64,000 nucleotides of DNA, from assembly GCF_003574315.2 (NCBI RefSeq), contig NZ_AP025739.1:7006001-7070000 (forward strand). The letters are read 5' to 3'. Source of the DNA: Capsulimonas corticalis (GTDB lineage Bacteria > Armatimonadota > Armatimonadia > Armatimonadales > Capsulimonadaceae). Of this stretch, positions 26,892 through 35,759 are shown piece after piece. Both the position numbers and the translations under genes were made by a program. Each line of letters begins with the position of its first letter. The first letter of the stretch is position 1. Below the pieces are notes generated by a model. It was given only the letters and a program-made list of their open reading frames with translations. It was not told the DNA's origin and made no database searches.

Positions 26892-28064
26892 TTAAACGGC
26901 GACGGGTTCGGCCGGGACCTGGGCGGGCTGGATCGTGAGCACGATCGTGGTTCCGGAGCGGCTGGTCAGCAGATCGAGACGGCTGGCCATATTCAGCATC
27001 AGCGAAAAGCCCTGGCCTTCCGCCCCCGCCGTGCTGTAACCTTGCGCCAGCGCCGTGCGCGGCAATTGCGAAAGGCGAACGCCTTCCCCATGATCGACCA
27101 CCCAGATTTGCAGCGTGGAGCTGTCGGCCCGCAGCGTCAGCTCGCCGTCGGAGCCGTGCACGATCGCGTTCATGGCGGCTTCGCCAACCGCGGTTTGAAC
27201 GGCGTCCAGGGCTTCGTCGCTGAAGCGCCGGTCGCGCCCCGCCTCCACCGCGCGGCGGCGCGCGTGGGCGAGCGTTTCGCGCGAAAGCGAGATCGGCGGC
27301 TCGACCAGCGGCAGGGGCCTGGGCAGATCGTCCAGCGTATCGCAGAGGTTCAGCCGGTTGCGGGTGGCGCTGAGCAGCATATCGCGCAGAAACTGATGCT
27401 TGGCCGCCGCATCCTCGCGCATTCCGGCCAGTCCATCCGTAATATCCTGCCCCTTAATGAAGGCGGGAAAGCGCGATGCATTCACCAGCACCGCAAAACC
27501 GACGTCCGCCGTGACCATTGTCCAGGGAACATTCAGCGGATACGTGAGCTTCCAATACGAAACTCCTTCAAGAAAGTGCCCGACCGCGCAGGAAAAGAAG
27601 ATAAAAGGAACGAAGATGCCTAGGAGACGCTGAAACCAGACTTGACGCGAAACGACGAGAGTAAAGGTCATGACGATGGCGTCTCCAACCAGCAGCGCCA
27701 CAAAGGGCTGAAAGTGGTAGACGCAAAAGAAGTCCAGCAGGAACGACGCGATTACGTATACGGCGCCGTAAAGCAGGTCGCGGCGATGGGTGGTGTCCGA
27801 GGCGGCGGCGCGCACGATGTGATAGGTCATGCTGGCGAAGACGCCGGCGTACGCGAGACCGATCTCGATATGCCCCACGCTCCAGATCCGCGCGAGGTTG
27901 GGATTCACGAGCACGCATCGCTGCATGATTTCGTTGTGGCTGAGCTGCCGCGTCAGCGTCAGCCAGAGCAGGCTGTAGGCGACGCCCAGCAGAAGCAGAG
28001 GAATAACCCAGGGCATTCCCGAGCGCCGGGATGGGTTAGGAGCGCTCTGAACGGCGGAAGACAT
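26892..28064 (-). CDS. Membrane-anchored RsbW-like HATPase (putative anti-sigma regulator)
   Basis: The 390-residue protein starts at ATG 28064 (AAGGGGGA 10 bp upstream); an upstream in-frame ATG at 28076 sits on the ribosome site itself. The N-terminal half has about six transmembrane segments with the conserved block GVSYWKLTYPLNVPWTMVTAD. The C-terminal 130 residues form an HATPase_c_2 domain: N-box VGEAAMNAIVHGSDG, G1 VVDHGEGV and GQGFSLML. This is the layout of RsbW/SpoIIAB-type serine kinases that hold sigma factors or anti-anti-sigma proteins, here tethered to a membrane sensor. There is no His-phosphorylation box. The target is unknown. Confidence 0.8.
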   Translation of the reverse strand: MSSAVQSAPNPSRRSGMPWVIPLLLLGVAYSLLWLTLTRQLSHNEIMQRCVLVNPNLARIWSVGHIEIGLAYAGVFASMTYHIVRAAASDTTHRRDLLYGAVYVIASFLLDFFCVYHFQPFVALLVGDAIVMTFTLVVSRQVWFQRLLGIFVPFIFFSCAVGHFLEGVSYWKLTYPLNVPWTMVTADVGFAVLVNASRFPAFIKGQDITDGLAGMREDAAAKHQFLRDMLLSATRNRLNLCDTLDDLPRPLPLVEPPISLSRETLAHARRRAVEAGRDRRFSDEALDAVQTAVGEAAMNAIVHGSDGELTLRADSSTLQIWVVDHGEGVRLSQLPRTALAQGYSTAGAEGQGFSLMLNMASRLDLLTSRSGTTIVLTIQPAQVPAEPVAV

Positions 28065-28266
28065 AATGGCGATCATCCCCCTTGAATGCGGGACCGCCAT
28101 GACTCCGCGGAAGATCCGATCGGTCAAGACGGCTGAAACAGAATCGTCGGGAGCCACTGACGGTGGCGCCCGACCGTTCTCATTGTTCCATGAGCAGTCG
28201 AAGAAATACAGGGATATTTACGGGGAAAGCGCGTACTCCAGCAATGAGGCGCGGGGGTGAGCAAGT

Positions 28267-28788
28267 ATGAAACCGCGAGCAATCGCCGCAGCGGCGTTTG
28301 TGGCCGTGATGCTGATTTGCGGCGGCTACGTTCTGCGCCAGTGGCAGGTCAAACATCCGCCTCGTCTGCCGGGCATGCAGGATCGTGATTTTCGCGATGG
28401 AAGGGACGGACGCGACTGGCGCGGCGGGGCGGGCAACTGGCGGGAGGCAAGGCCGGAGGAGCGCAAGGCGGCGATGGCGTGCGTCGACGGGCAATTGGAC
28501 GCATTCCGAAAGGACGATTACCCCAAGGCCATCTCTTATCAGAGCGAGATCCTGCGGCCACAATTTCGGTCGGCGACGCAGTTTCGGAATATGATCATCC
28601 ATTTCTACCCGGAGTTCAGCAATGCGCGGAAGGTCGACTATGGGCGCGCCTTCACGGACGGAAGCGGACGCCTGCTCGCCATTCGTGTGGACCTGACCGG
28701 CGCGAACGGGCGCCATGTTTCCGCCCGTTACCGGTTGATCAAAGAAAAGAACACTTACCGCGTCATGGGCGTGGACGACGGGCATTAA
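28267..28788 (+). CDS. DUF4864-like exported or membrane-anchored protein
   Basis: The 173-residue protein has an N-terminal signal anchor (about 5-25, AAAAFVAVMLICGGYVL). A low-complexity Arg/Asp/Gly linker follows (RDFRDGRDGRDWRGGAG), then a C-terminal domain with QLDAFRKDDYPKAISYQS and F-x-x-M-I-x-x-FYPEF, matching the DUF4864 pattern (an NTF2-like cone). The function is unknown. It is divergent from the HATPase gene, with a 200-bp shared upstream region. Confidence 0.7.
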   Translation: MKPRAIAAAAFVAVMLICGGYVLRQWQVKHPPRLPGMQDRDFRDGRDGRDWRGGAGNWREARPEERKAAMACVDGQLDAFRKDDYPKAISYQSEILRPQFRSATQFRNMIIHFYPEFSNARKVDYGRAFTDGSGRLLAIRVDLTGANGRHVSARYRLIKEKNTYRVMGVDDGH

Positions 28789-28850
28789 GCCAGTCGCATA
28801 CCGTAAACCAATCGCATTCCGTCCATGGAGCCGCCCCATGGACGGCGAAG

Positions 28851-30065
28851 TTACAGCAGGGTCTCCACCGGATAACCATCGCCGCGCAGGGCTGTGAGGA
28901 TCCGTTCGCGATGGGCGCGGTCCCGCACTTCGATCAGCAGCTCGATGCGCGTTTTGCCGAGCGAAATGTGCGGGCTCAGGCGATTATGGCTGACGGTAAT
29001 GACGTTGCCGCGCTCGACGGCGACAATCTCCAGCAGCCGCGCCAGCGATCCAGGCCGGTCGTCGCAGGCGGTGAACAGATGCAGGTATCGGTCGGCGCGC
29101 AGCATTTCGCGCTGGGCGATATCCGCGAGGCGCAGCGCGTCGATGTTGCCGCCGCAGAGAATCACGGCCGTTTCGCCGCGCGCGTCGGCCTTGCCCGCCA
29201 GCAGCGCCGCCAATCCCGCCGCGCCGCTCGGCTCCACGACGAGCTTTGCCCGCTCCGCCAGCAAAAGCATCGCTTCCGCCACGGCGAAGTCCGAAACGGT
29301 CACCACATCGTCGGCGTACTTGCGGATATAATCGAATGTCCGCGCCGCCGGCGACTTCACGGCGATCCCGTCGCAGATCGTGCTGACCGGCTCCTCACGC
29401 GGCAGCAGATGTCCGGCGTGAAACGAACGCGCCGCCGTGTCGGCCCCCTCGGCTTGTACGCCGATGATGCGCACGTTCGGTCGGCTTTCCTTGATCGCCA
29501 GCGCCACGCCCGCGAACAGGCCGCCGCCGCCGATCGGAACCATGACGGTCTCCACGTTCGGCAGGTCGTCCAGCAGCTCCAGGCCCAGTGTCCCCTGCCC
29601 CGCGATCACCCCATCGTCGTCATACGGCGAGATATAGACGGCGTCGTTTTCGGCGACATACCGATGGCACGCGATCGCGGATTCGTCGAAGTTCTTGCCC
29701 GCAAGGACCACTTCGGCGCCGTATCCCTCGGTCGCTTTGATCTTGGCGATGCTCGCCGTCTCGGGCATAAAGATCGTCGCCTGAACGCCCAGAAGCTGCG
29801 CGGCGAGGGCCACTCCCTGCGCGTGGTTTCCGGCGCTGACCGCCGCCACGCCGCATCGTTTCTCCGCGTCCGTCAACTGGGACAGCCGGTAATACGCGCC
29901 TCGGATCTTGAACGCCCCGGTCCGCTGAAAGTTCTCGGCTTTCAGCCGCAGCGCTACGCCGTCGGCCAGACGCTCCTCGATCGTATGGCAGGTCATCACG
30001 GGGGTGTGATGGATCACCGGGCGCACCACGGCGGCGGCTTTTTCGATATCAGACAGGTGCAGCAT
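28851..30065 (-). CDS. ilvA: Threonine dehydratase (threonine ammonia-lyase) with ACT domain
   Basis: The enzyme deaminates threonine to 2-oxobutanoate, the first step of isoleucine synthesis or threonine catabolism. ATG 30065 with GGGAGAG upstream gives 404 residues, the length of the short form. PLP-site motifs are present: FQRTGAFKIRGA (Lys near 53), SAGNHAQGVA and GGGGLFAGV. About 75 C-terminal residues form one ACT domain (RPGSLARLLEIV...HNRLSPHISLGKTRIEL), so allosteric control is likely. The gene is divergent from the Dph6-like gene with 80 bp between starts. The short single-ACT form cannot be assigned as biosynthetic or catabolic from sequence alone. Confidence 0.93.
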   Translation of the reverse strand: MLHLSDIEKAAAVVRPVIHHTPVMTCHTIEERLADGVALRLKAENFQRTGAFKIRGAYYRLSQLTDAEKRCGVAAVSAGNHAQGVALAAQLLGVQATIFMPETASIAKIKATEGYGAEVVLAGKNFDESAIACHRYVAENDAVYISPYDDDGVIAGQGTLGLELLDDLPNVETVMVPIGGGGLFAGVALAIKESRPNVRIIGVQAEGADTAARSFHAGHLLPREEPVSTICDGIAVKSPAARTFDYIRKYADDVVTVSDFAVAEAMLLLAERAKLVVEPSGAAGLAALLAGKADARGETAVILCGGNIDALRLADIAQREMLRADRYLHLFTACDDRPGSLARLLEIVAVERGNVITVSHNRLSPHISLGKTRIELLIEVRDRAHRERILTALRGDGYPVETLL

Positions 30066-30145
30066 TCTTCTCTCCCAAAAACACCGTTGACACAACGGCG
30101 GTCGTTCCGATACAATCTGTTCGCAATCATCAAGGAGCCACGACG

Positions 30146-30850
30146 ATGCCCAATTTTCAGCCGCGGCGCTCCTGGCCCCGCCTCCTGCTATCCTGGAGCA
30201 GCGGCAAGGACGCCGCATGGTGCCTGCATACGCTCCAGCAGTCTCAGGAGTACGAGATCGCGGGTCTGCTCACGACGATCAACTCCGAATTCGACCGAGT
30301 CGCCATGCACGCCGTCCGGCGCGCACTGCTGGAAGCGCAGGCCGAAGCCGCGGGGCTGCCGCTGCTCATCGTTCCCATCCCATGGCCCTGCGCGAACGCC
30401 GAGTACGAAGCGGCCATGGCGGCGGCGCTGCAAACGGCGCGTGACGATTGGGGCGTCACGCATATCGCGTTCGGCGACCTTTACCTGGAAGACGTGCGCG
30501 CTTACCGGGAAGCGTCTCTCGCGGACACGGGCCTGACGCCGGTCTTCCCGATTTGGGGCCGGCCGACACGCGCGCTCGCCGAGGAGATGATCGCCTCCGG
30601 GCTCCAGGCGCGGCTGACGTGTGTCGATCCGCGTCGCCTGCCCGCCGACTACGCCGGGCGGACATTCGATCTGGAACTGCTGGCGGCGCTGCCGGACGAT
30701 GTCGATCCATGCGGAGAATCGGGCGAGTTTCACTCGTTCGCCTTCGCCGGTCCCATGTTCCGTTCTCCGATCGAGACGATGTTAGGCGAAGTGGTCGAGC
30801 GCGACGGCTTCGTCTTCGCGGACCTGCTGCCGGGCGGCGCCGGCGCGTAA
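30146..30850 (+). CDS. Dph6-like ATP-pyrophosphatase (ATP-dependent amidase family)
   Basis: The 234-residue protein has the PP-loop LSWSSGKDAAWCLH (13-26). Other Dph6-family hallmarks are ITHI-like GVTHIAFGDLYLEDVRAYRE (about 106-125), PIWGRPTRALAEEMI and the C-terminal CGESGEFHSF (about 190-199). Eukaryotic Dph6 forms the diphthamide amide on EF2; bacteria lack diphthamide, so bacterial members act on an unidentified substrate. The start at 30146 has AAGGAGCC upstream. Confidence 0.88.
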   Translation: MPNFQPRRSWPRLLLSWSSGKDAAWCLHTLQQSQEYEIAGLLTTINSEFDRVAMHAVRRALLEAQAEAAGLPLLIVPIPWPCANAEYEAAMAAALQTARDDWGVTHIAFGDLYLEDVRAYREASLADTGLTPVFPIWGRPTRALAEEMIASGLQARLTCVDPRRLPADYAGRTFDLELLAALPDDVDPCGESGEFHSFAFAGPMFRSPIETMLGEVVERDGFVFADLLPGGAGA

Positions 30851-30944
30851 CAATCAGTTTTTATATGAACGAGGGAACCATTCGGTTCGTTCCAGCGTCT
30901 CATGAGATGCAGGACAATTTTTCGGATCACTGAAGGAGAAGCGA

Positions 30945-31685
30945 GTGCGAGTTTCACATATTTCCGCGTTTTTCGGCGCGGCGGCGGTCATGACGACCGG
31001 CCTTGGGGCGTCGGCGGCCCCCATTCGCGGCGGCGATCGTCTGGTCATGCAAAGCGAGGGCATCACCGCCCATGGACACGCAGAAACGAAGGTCAAGCCG
31101 GATATCCTGAAGGCCACTCTCGGCGTCACCACGATTTCCCGCAGCCAGGCGGACGCGGTGAGCGCGAACGCGACGCGCGCCAAGGCGGTTCTGGCCGCGC
31201 TGCATAGCGGCGGCGTCGCCGACAAAGACATCCAGACACAATATTATACCGTCCAGCCGCAATATGACTACAAGAAGTCTCCGGCGGTTCTCACGGGATA
31301 TCAAGTCAGCAACTCGATCCAGGTCACGGTCCGCGATCTCACCAAGGGCGGCGTGATCATCGATCAAGCGACCAAGGCCGGCGCGACCGACGTCAACGAC
31401 CTGACGTTCGATCTCTCGGACCGCAAAAAGGCCGAGGGCGCCGCGCTCGTCGCCGCCGTCGCCAACGCGCGCAGCAAGGCGGATCTGATGGCCGGCGCCT
31501 CCGGAGTCAGCCTCGGACGCCTGATCAGTCTCGACGAAGGAACGGCCCCGACGTTTGAGCCGGTCATGTTCAAATCGCGCGCCATGGCGGCCGATACGTC
31601 GGACACCACCCCGGTTGTCCCGCAGGAGATCGTCGTGACGGCCGACGTCACCGTGGTCTACGATATCGACGCCGGAGTCAAGTAA
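30945..31685 (+). CDS. SIMPL (DUF541) domain periplasmic protein
   Basis: The 246-residue protein has a signal peptide (about 1-25, ending LGASAAP). The DUF541/SIMPL domain follows: ITAHGHAETKVKPDILKATLGV, then TQYYTVQPQYDYKKSPAVLTGYQVSN and a C-terminal EIVVTADVTVVYDI. SIMPL proteins are oligomeric periplasmic or outer-membrane-associated proteins of poorly known function, some linked to oxidative stress. It lies 95 bp after the Dph6-like gene on the same strand. Confidence 0.9.
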   Translation: MRVSHISAFFGAAAVMTTGLGASAAPIRGGDRLVMQSEGITAHGHAETKVKPDILKATLGVTTISRSQADAVSANATRAKAVLAALHSGGVADKDIQTQYYTVQPQYDYKKSPAVLTGYQVSNSIQVTVRDLTKGGVIIDQATKAGATDVNDLTFDLSDRKKAEGAALVAAVANARSKADLMAGASGVSLGRLISLDEGTAPTFEPVMFKSRAMAADTSDTTPVVPQEIVVTADVTVVYDIDAGVK

Positions 31686-31770
31686 TCTCTCACGCCGCCG
31701 CGTCCGTCCCGCGCCTTCTCATGCAGGAGAGCGCTGGGCGGACGCGGAATAAGAGTGCGGGAGAGATATT

Positions 31771-32361
31771 ATGACCGACAACGAACGCCTGACGGCCGCG
31801 TTCGAGCGCTTCGACGCCGTGAACGCCGAAGATCCGAATCACGACATTGTGAACGGCGTGGAGCATCCGCGCGAGCTTCTGTACGCGCAGCGAATGACGC
31901 GAGAGCTCGACCGCTTCGCCCCCGACGCCTCCACCGCCCTCAAACTTGCCGCGCGCAGCCAGCACATCCAGCGCTGGGCCAGCCCCCGCGCGAGCTACCC
32001 CATGGACCGCACCGGCTACCTGCGCTGGCGCACCGACCTCAAAAAGCGCCACGCCGAACTTGCCGGCGTCATCCTCGCGGAAGTCGGCTACGACGAAGCG
32101 ACCGTCGCCCGGGTGCAAAGCCTTCTCCGTAAAGAGAGCCTCACCACCGACCCCGAGATGAAGACCCTCGAAGACGTCATCTGCCTCGTCTTTCTTCAGC
32201 ATTACTTCGCCGACTTCGCCGCCAAGCACGACGACGAGAAGGTGATCGACATCGTCCAAAAGACCTGGAAGAAGATGAGCGACGCCGGCCACGAGGCGGC
32301 GCTCAAGCTGGATCTGCCTCCGGACGCGCTGGCGCTGGTCGTCCGCGCGCTGGGCGGATAA
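31771..32361 (+). CDS. DUF4202 domain-containing protein
   Basis: The 196-residue soluble protein matches DUF4202 over nearly its whole length. The matching segments are FDAVNAEDPNHDIVNGVEHPRELLYAQRMT at the start (about 14-43), AARSQHIQRWASPRASYPMDRTGYLRWRTDLKK in the middle, and EDVICLVFLQHYFADFAAKH later. The family recurs in bacteria and fungi and resembles an all-helical HD-like fold; no activity is established. A clear intrinsic terminator follows at 32392-32425. Confidence 0.92.
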   Translation: MTDNERLTAAFERFDAVNAEDPNHDIVNGVEHPRELLYAQRMTRELDRFAPDASTALKLAARSQHIQRWASPRASYPMDRTGYLRWRTDLKKRHAELAGVILAEVGYDEATVARVQSLLRKESLTTDPEMKTLEDVICLVFLQHYFADFAAKHDDEKVIDIVQKTWKKMSDAGHEAALKLDLPPDALALVVRALGG

Positions 32362-32391
32362 TCCGCTCAAGCAGCGTCGTCAAAGCAGTAC

Positions 32392-32425
32392 AAAGGCTCG
32401 GACACCACATGGTATCCGAGCCTTT
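32392..32425 (+). terminator. Intrinsic terminator after the DUF4202 gene
   Basis: AAAGGCTCGGA (32392-32402) pairs with TCCGAGCCTTT (32415-32425) around a 12-base loop and is followed by TCTCTTCC on the plus strand. It lies 31 bp past the stop codon. Confidence 0.85.
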
Positions 32426-32579
32426 TCTCTTCCTCCCCGCCGATCCGCGACCACCCAAACCGTGGGAACGTTTTCCCCTCCAATCCCTAATGCCTCCATA
32501 ATGCTCCTCCGGCGATAATCGTCAAGCTTGAAACTTCAAGCCTGACCATCGAATACGAACTCGCGATCCGGAGAACACC

Positions 32580-33116
32580 ATGCTTCGTCGAACTCATGAG
32601 CGCCGCGCCGCTTGGTTTGGACCGTCCATCCTGCTGGCGGCCCTCACGTTATCTTCTCTTGGAGGATTCGCCCACCCTCTCTCCTCGCTGGGCCAGCTGC
32701 GGCTGACACCGGAGGAAGTGAAGTCGGCGCATTCTCTGCTGCCGTCCGAAACAGGGTCGTCAGGAGCATCGTCGGTGCGGGAGATCGTCATTCACGGCGA
32801 TCCTGCAAAGCCGGGCCTCTACACGATCCTTCTGAAAGTCGGCCCCAATACGCGAATCGCCGCACATCGCCACCCCGACGATCGGATGGCGACAGTTCTT
32901 TCCGGCGTCTGGTACTTTGGCTACGGTCCCAAGTTCGACACCGCCAAACTCAAGCAGCTCCCCGCCGGAAGCGTCTACGCTGAGCCAGCCGGCGCCAACC
33001 ACTTCGCCATGACGCGCGGCCCGGTGATCGTCGAAATTACCGGCTACGGTCCTTCCGGAGTCACGTACGCAACAAACGCGAACATCCCCTCGCCCCATCA
33101 TTCCGCGGAACACTAA
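32580..33116 (+). CDS. Secreted cupin-domain protein
   Basis: The 178-residue protein has an N-terminal signal peptide (about 10-32, GPSILLAALTLSSLGGFAHP) and a single cupin barrel. The metal motif 1 is visible as IAAHRHPDDRMATVLSGVWYFGYG (about 94-117), and motif 2 as SVYAEPAGANHFAM (about 132-145). Such small exported cupins are usually of unknown substrate. The isochorismatase-type gene follows 11 bp downstream, so the two are probably co-transcribed. Confidence 0.85.
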   Translation: MLRRTHERRAAWFGPSILLAALTLSSLGGFAHPLSSLGQLRLTPEEVKSAHSLLPSETGSSGASSVREIVIHGDPAKPGLYTILLKVGPNTRIAAHRHPDDRMATVLSGVWYFGYGPKFDTAKLKQLPAGSVYAEPAGANHFAMTRGPVIVEITGYGPSGVTYATNANIPSPHHSAEH

Positions 33117-33127
33117 GGAAAACTATT

Positions 33128-33784
33128 ATGGCAAGCCAGATTCGGCGCGATCCGGCCACGGACGCCCTTCTCACCCCGGAAAACGCGGCGCTCGTTCTGA
33201 TCGACTATCAAGCGCCCCAGTTTAATACCGTGCGCTCCATGGACAGCGGACTGCTGCTCGCGAATGTCGTGGCGCTCGCCAAAACGGCGAAGCTCTTCGG
33301 ACTGCCCATCGTTCTCTCGACGGTCGGCGTCGCGAGCGGAGCCAACCCGGACACTGTACCTACGCTTTTGGAGGCCCTGCCGGGCGTTCCATCGATCGAC
33401 CGAACGAGTATCAATGCCTGGGAGGATGCGCAATTCGTCGCCGCCGTGCGAGCGACCGGCCGCAAGAAGCTGATCATGGGGGCGCTTTGGACGGAAGTCT
33501 GCCTGGCGTTTCCAGCACTGGACGCCTTGAAAGAGGGATTTGAAGTATTCGCGGTCGCCGATGCTGTGGGAGGCACGTCGATCGCGGCGCATGAAACCGC
33601 CTTGCAGCGAGTCTATCAGGCGGGAGCTCAGCCGGTCAGTTGGATTGGCGTGCTGTGTGAGCTGCAGCGCGATTGGGCGCGAACTTCCACGGCGGACGGG
33701 ATGGTTCAAATCAGCAGCGAGCATGGCGGATCCTGGGGAACGGAGATCGCCCTCAAGCGATTCCTCACCCGGGGCGCCGCGTAA
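33128..33784 (+). CDS. Isochorismatase-family cysteine hydrolase
   Basis: The 218-residue protein shows the family's layout: catalytic Asp in LVLIDYQAPQF (about 19-29), RTSINAWEDAQF in the middle, and the nucleophile Cys in MGALWTEVCLAFPALDALKEGF. It ends with ADAVGGTSIAAHETAL. Isochorismatase-like hydrolases act on amides or enol ethers; here the substrate is unknown. It follows the secreted cupin gene by 11 bp and is closed by a strong hairpin at 33805-33839. Confidence 0.9.
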   Translation: MASQIRRDPATDALLTPENAALVLIDYQAPQFNTVRSMDSGLLLANVVALAKTAKLFGLPIVLSTVGVASGANPDTVPTLLEALPGVPSIDRTSINAWEDAQFVAAVRATGRKKLIMGALWTEVCLAFPALDALKEGFEVFAVADAVGGTSIAAHETALQRVYQAGAQPVSWIGVLCELQRDWARTSTADGMVQISSEHGGSWGTEIALKRFLTRGAA

Positions 33785-33804
33785 GCATCCCGCTGACAAA
33801 AATC

Positions 33805-33839
33805 GGGGGCGCGGCGGTCGATTTGACCGCCGCGCCCCC
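33805..33839. terminator. Strong hairpin between convergent genes
   Basis: GGGGGCGCGGCGGTC (33805-33819) is followed by a 5-base loop and its exact complement (33825-33839). It lies between the plus-strand hydrolase and the minus-strand ATPase. AAAAATC on the left gives a U-rich tail for the minus strand, so it can serve both directions. Confidence 0.85.
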
Positions 33840-33858
33840 ACTCTGAAGTCCTGAGAAG

Positions 33859-35559
33859 CTATCCCATCGGCTCCACGTAATCGTCGCCGGGCAGCGCGGG
33901 CGGATACGGGAATTTGACGAAGATCGGCTGCGGGAACTTTGGGAACTTCACCAGAAGCTGTCCCTGGGGAAGCATCGTCAGTTTGGTTTTGATCTCGTCG
34001 CTGAAGCCGGAGTAATTGGGCATCCGCATCTCGGTGCTTTCCGTACGGCCGAACATGAAGGTGGAGCTGTTCTCCACGATCTCCTTTTCGACGGAAGACG
34101 CGAACTGCTGCGCGCCGAACAGGACGAGTCCCAGACTGCGGCCCCGCGCCGTCACCTCGACAAGCTTCGTCTTCAGCGGAGTGCGATCCAGCGCCGCCGG
34201 CGCGAACTTATTCAACTCGTCCACGAACACCACCACCGCATCCAGTTCGCCCTTGCGCGTTTCCAGCTGATGCGTGATCGCCTGGATCGTCCGGCTGAAC
34301 ACCAGCTTCTGACCACCCTGCGAGAGCATCTGGATATCGACTACGTACATATCGCCGTGGCCGATGCGGCTCCAGGGGATATCCCGTCCGTCGCTCTCCG
34401 TCTCGATCAATCCCCGGTACATCAGCGTAAAGCGCTTCAAATGCCCCTTAAGCTTGAACCAGGTCGCCGATGTGTATCCGCGCGGCCACTCGGTTAGACC
34501 GGATGTCGAAAGCAGCTTGTCGATCCAGGTGAGCATATCCGAGTAGGTGAGAATGCGGCCGCGTTCGATCTCCTCACGGATCACGTACCAGGCGCCTTCG
34601 ATATTATCGTCCCACTCGGACGCATGGAAGAGCGACGGGATATCGTCGTAGAGCATCTTCAGATCCCAGCGATAGCTCTCCGTGGGGAGCGTGCGCAGGC
34701 TCTGAGTCATATTGCGGTTTTTGGGATGCGACGGCGCGAAGAACCGCGCGTCGACAAACGCCTGGATCGGGATGTCCAGGTTTTCATAAACCTGCTGCGA
34801 CCATCGGTCCTGCTGGAGCCGCGTGTTGATCTGATCGACGTAAAGCAAGTCCTTGCTTTTGACGTTCATGACCACGACGGCGATCTTTTTGCGCGTGTGC
34901 CGCTGGAGGGATTTCAACGCAAACTGGAGAGCGCTGGTCTTACAGGCCAGGCCCGAGATGCCCGAGACGCTGAGATGGGCGGCTTCCGGACCGACGAGGA
35001 AGTCCTCATCCACGCTGACCGGCGCGATGGTGCCGTCGCCGTTCTCGAAGATGCCGATGGGGATAGCGGCGCCGCTGGACGCCCAGCGTCCCTGCGCGTC
35101 CACGATGCCGAAGGCGAATTGAATGCCGCGCGGGCTCGGGAAGTAAACCCGGCAGCGCCCGATGGGACGCGTGCGCGAGGAAAGGTTGCGAATCACGGCG
35201 CAGGTGGCGACAACGACTTCCGCCTGATCGCCTCCGACAATGGCGTAAGGCTCGCCATAGTTATGGATCGCGAAGTCCGCGCTGAAGCTGTCGGCCTCGC
35301 TGTAAGAGCGCATCTCCTGAACCGTGCCGAAGGTGAGCTCTCGCCCGTCATCGGAGTAGGCGGCGATGATGCTGCCGATCTCAATCGTCCCGACTTCGAC
35401 GGCGTGACGAGAGAGCCAGAAATGAAATCGTCCGGAGGTGTTGGGATCGTTCTTCGTGGAGACCGTGCGTCCGACAATACCAAACTTGACATTGACAAAT
35501 GTGCTGAGGACATCCTGCTGCGTGGGAGCCGCGCTTTGTTCCGTGAGCAAGGCAAACAA
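33859..35559 (-). CDS. HerA/FtsK-like DUF87 ATPase
   Basis: The 566-residue protein is a DUF87/HerA-type P-loop ATPase. The N-terminal ~170 residues resemble the HAS-barrel of HerA (VNVKFGIVGRTV...). The Walker A is unusual, GISGLACKTSA (about 196-206) with Cys where Gly normally precedes Lys. Walker B is VVVFVDELNKFAP (about 440-452), and GAQQFASSVEKEIVENSSTFMFGR follows. HerA-type enzymes are hexameric DNA translocases, often partnered with a nuclease; no NurA or nuclease gene is adjacent. It is free-standing. Confidence 0.85.
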   Translation of the reverse strand: MFALLTEQSAAPTQQDVLSTFVNVKFGIVGRTVSTKNDPNTSGRFHFWLSRHAVEVGTIEIGSIIAAYSDDGRELTFGTVQEMRSYSEADSFSADFAIHNYGEPYAIVGGDQAEVVVATCAVIRNLSSRTRPIGRCRVYFPSPRGIQFAFGIVDAQGRWASSGAAIPIGIFENGDGTIAPVSVDEDFLVGPEAAHLSVSGISGLACKTSALQFALKSLQRHTRKKIAVVVMNVKSKDLLYVDQINTRLQQDRWSQQVYENLDIPIQAFVDARFFAPSHPKNRNMTQSLRTLPTESYRWDLKMLYDDIPSLFHASEWDDNIEGAWYVIREEIERGRILTYSDMLTWIDKLLSTSGLTEWPRGYTSATWFKLKGHLKRFTLMYRGLIETESDGRDIPWSRIGHGDMYVVDIQMLSQGGQKLVFSRTIQAITHQLETRKGELDAVVVFVDELNKFAPAALDRTPLKTKLVEVTARGRSLGLVLFGAQQFASSVEKEIVENSSTFMFGRTESTEMRMPNYSGFSDEIKTKLTMLPQGQLLVKFPKFPQPIFVKFPYPPALPGDDYVEPMG

Positions 35560-35723
35560 CCTTTCGTGCGTGGCGTGATGTTAGGCGAGTATCGTTCTTA
35601 CGGAGTGATGGGGATAAACGGAGCTCCGTCGCGATCTGCTTCTATTGTATCACGGATTCTTCACGCTTGCCAGGTTGCATTTGCCGCACTTGCGACATTT
35701 CTGCCCATATTTTTCATACAAAC

Positions 35724-35752
35724 GGCCTCCTCGCGGTCTTCGCGAGGAGGCC
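35724..35752 (-). terminator. Terminator-like hairpin after the hydrolase gene
   Basis: GGCCTCCTCGCG (35724-35735) pairs with CGCGAGGAGGCC (35741-35752) around a 5-base loop. It lies 8 bp past the stop of the minus-strand hydrolase and is followed on that strand by GTTTGTATG. Confidence 0.75.
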
Positions 35753-35759
35753 GCGCGGC

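Noticed and set aside
28479-30536. 685-codon plus-strand frame spanning threonine dehydratase and Dph6-like genes
   Set aside because: It crosses two clearly identified genes on their opposite or shifted frame and its Arg/His-rich translation matches no protein pattern.
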